Origin: Clostridia bacterium
Lineage (GTDB): Bacteria > Bacillota_A > Clostridia > Oscillospirales > Acutalibacteraceae
DNA: 6,373 nucleotides
Direction of reading: 5' to 3'
NCBI GenBank assembly: GCA_017423885.1
Contig: JAFPCJ010000137.1
Coordinates: 1-6,373 of the forward strand
Part shown: piece after piece, positions 5,498-6,373 of the stretch
How positions within the stretch are numbered: position 1 is the stretch's first letter
Layout of the letters: each line of letters starts with the position of its first letter
Notes under the pieces: generated by a model
Databases searched by the model: none
Seen by the model: only the letters and a program-made list of their open reading frames with translations
What the model was told of the DNA's origin: nothing
Program-made: the position numbers and the translations under genes

Positions 5498-6373
5498 CCG
5501 TTCCATCCTCCTAACAGATCCTGTCTTTCAATGCCGGCATTACCCTTTGACCTTTCGGTCACATCCTTTTCAGGACGGAAGAAGCGCACATCCTCAAAGG
5601 CGTAACGCAAGGCATCGCAAAGATGATTATCACGGTCAAGCGGCAGTCTTGATCCGTCGTTTGCATAGCAATAAGACGACAGCTCTCTTATCATGTTTAC
5701 GCAGGATGGGTCTACATACATCCTGTATTCCGAAATACGGTCGATACCGTTAAGTATGCTGTCATGTCCCTTGGTCGACGGCATTATCCGTGATATTCCC
5801 ATTCTTTTAAGGTCATCGTTAGATTTCGGCTCCGCACAGTCTGCGCGGATGCGTTCCTTTGAATATCCCCTGCTCTTTATCTCCTCTGCTATATCCCGAT
5901 TAAGCATCCGTTTACGGTAAAACTCATCAAAGATATAAAGCCGTTTAGATATAGGATCTGCCTTAAAGGCAACAAAGGCGGTAGGATCGTTTGTATAGCC
6001 GTAATCAAGACCGAAAAAGCTTTTCCATTGATACTCTTCATCAGGCGGAATATGCGGTGCTCCGATCTCCCAATTCTCAAAAACAAGTCCCTCGGCAATG
6101 CCCCAATGTCCCAAGCCTGCCACCTCATATTTACGGCGGTTTGACCTTTTCATACGCTCAAAAACTGCGCGATCGGTCTCATCAAGAAACTCATTTATAA
6201 GATAGTTGGTAGTAAAGGTAGCCACATCCTCGCTCACGGTATCAAAAAAGCGTTTTTTCAGCCAATGCGATCCGCTCCAAGGGTTAAAGGTGATAGTGGT
6301 CTGCTTAAAAAGCGGCGGCGGAACACTTCCGCGCGGCACCGAAAGATCGAGCTTATCAAAGTCCGCTTCATGT
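5494..6373 (-). CDS. terL: Terminase large subunit, C-terminal part (PBSX/Terminase_3 type)
   Basis: The frame is open to the right edge, giving 292 visible residues; the N-terminal ATPase with the Walker motifs lies outside. The visible part opens with HEADFDKLDLS, then LFKQTTITFNPWSGSHWLKKRF (residues 21-42), the end of the ATPase domain in PBSX-type terminases, where 'tFNP' is the likely coupling motif. The RNase-H-like nuclease follows: GLDYGYTNDPT with Asp123, the central strand LYIFDEFY (146-152), RADCAEPKS with Asp178, and NHLCDALRYAFED with Asp253. These acidic residues are the expected metal ligands, so the nuclease looks intact. The enzyme cuts concatemeric DNA and drives it through the portal using ATP. 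The stop overlaps the next gene by ATGA. The small subunit would be expected further upstream, outside the window. A GTG at 6339 is not a start, because conserved coding sequence continues upstream of it. Confidence 0.92.
   Translation of the reverse strand, partial: HEADFDKLDLSVPRGSVPPPLFKQTTITFNPWSGSHWLKKRFFDTVSEDVATFTTNYLINEFLDETDRAVFERMKRSNRRKYEVAGLGHWGIAEGLVFENWEIGAPHIPPDEEYQWKSFFGLDYGYTNDPTAFVAFKADPISKRLYIFDEFYRKRMLNRDIAEEIKSRGYSKERIRADCAEPKSNDDLKRMGISRIMPSTKGHDSILNGIDRISEYRMYVDPSCVNMIRELSSYCYANDGSRLPLDRDNHLCDALRYAFEDVRFFRPEKDVTERSKGNAGIERQDLLGGWNG
5507..5512 (-). promoter_or_regulatory. Ribosome binding site that decides the start of the small membrane protein
   Basis: The minus strand reads AGGAGG immediately followed by ATG (5506) and, nine bases later, a second in-frame ATG (5497). 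Only the second has usable spacing, and it forms the ATGA overlap with the terminase stop. Confidence 0.7.

Noticed and set aside
5498..5506. Upstream ATG at 5506 as start of the small membrane protein
   Set aside because: It directly abuts AGGAGG with no spacing. The ATG at 5497 has nine bases of spacing and the ATGA overlap.
5889..6128. Minus-strand 79-codon frame
   Set aside because: It lies in another frame within the conserved nuclease part of the terminase and has no features of its own.
6337..6339. GTG at 6339 as the terminase start
   Set aside because: The frame continues upstream to the edge with terminase-like residues (EADFDKLDLS), and a start here would remove the whole ATPase domain.

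Overview
The window is a densely packed piece of a tailed-phage (or prophage) virion-assembly region. All credible genes lie on the minus strand, so transcription runs from high to low coordinates. Intergenic gaps are 0 to 65 bases, three junctions are 4-base ATGA overlaps, and strong AGGAGG-type ribosome binding sites precede most genes. The Shine-Dalgarno strength, moderate base composition and protein styles (PBSX-type terminase, clostridial-type scaffold and capsid) suggest a phage of a Gram-positive Clostridia-like host, for example a gut Oscillospiraceae or Lachnospiraceae member. This host call is inference. Nothing in the window shows whether the element is integrated or free.

Layout in order of transcription: (1) C-terminal part of the large terminase subunit (6373 to 5494, start outside the window); (2) a 58-residue single-membrane-span protein coupled to it by ATGA (5497 to 5321); (3) scaffold-like protein with a TTG start (5303 to 4701); (4) HK97-fold-type major capsid protein with an in-frame C-terminal Ig-like domain (4684 to 3506); (5) a 65-base spacer with an 11-bp hairpin (3465 to 3491); (6) portal protein (3440 to 1833); (7) a small helical head-tail adaptor, ATGA-coupled to the portal (1836 to 1480); (8) a large beta-rich protein resembling the P22 gp10 / T7 gp12 tail-nozzle type, ATGA-coupled to the adaptor and running off the left edge (1483 to 1).

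How they work together: the terminase cuts and pumps DNA through the portal ring into a shell built from capsid protein on a scaffold. The adaptor and nozzle then close and extend the portal vertex after packaging. The nozzle-like protein and the portal and adaptor types point to a short-tailed (podovirus-like) virion, although the terminase is of the PBSX type often seen in siphoviruses. The most unusual features are the gene order (portal after the capsid instead of directly after the terminase), the small membrane protein inside the head operon, the Ig-like domain carried by every capsid subunit, and the hairpin separating the shell genes from the portal-vertex genes. No stretch over 300 bases lacks a gene. 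I saw no tRNA, CRISPR array, insertion sequence, integrase or attachment site.
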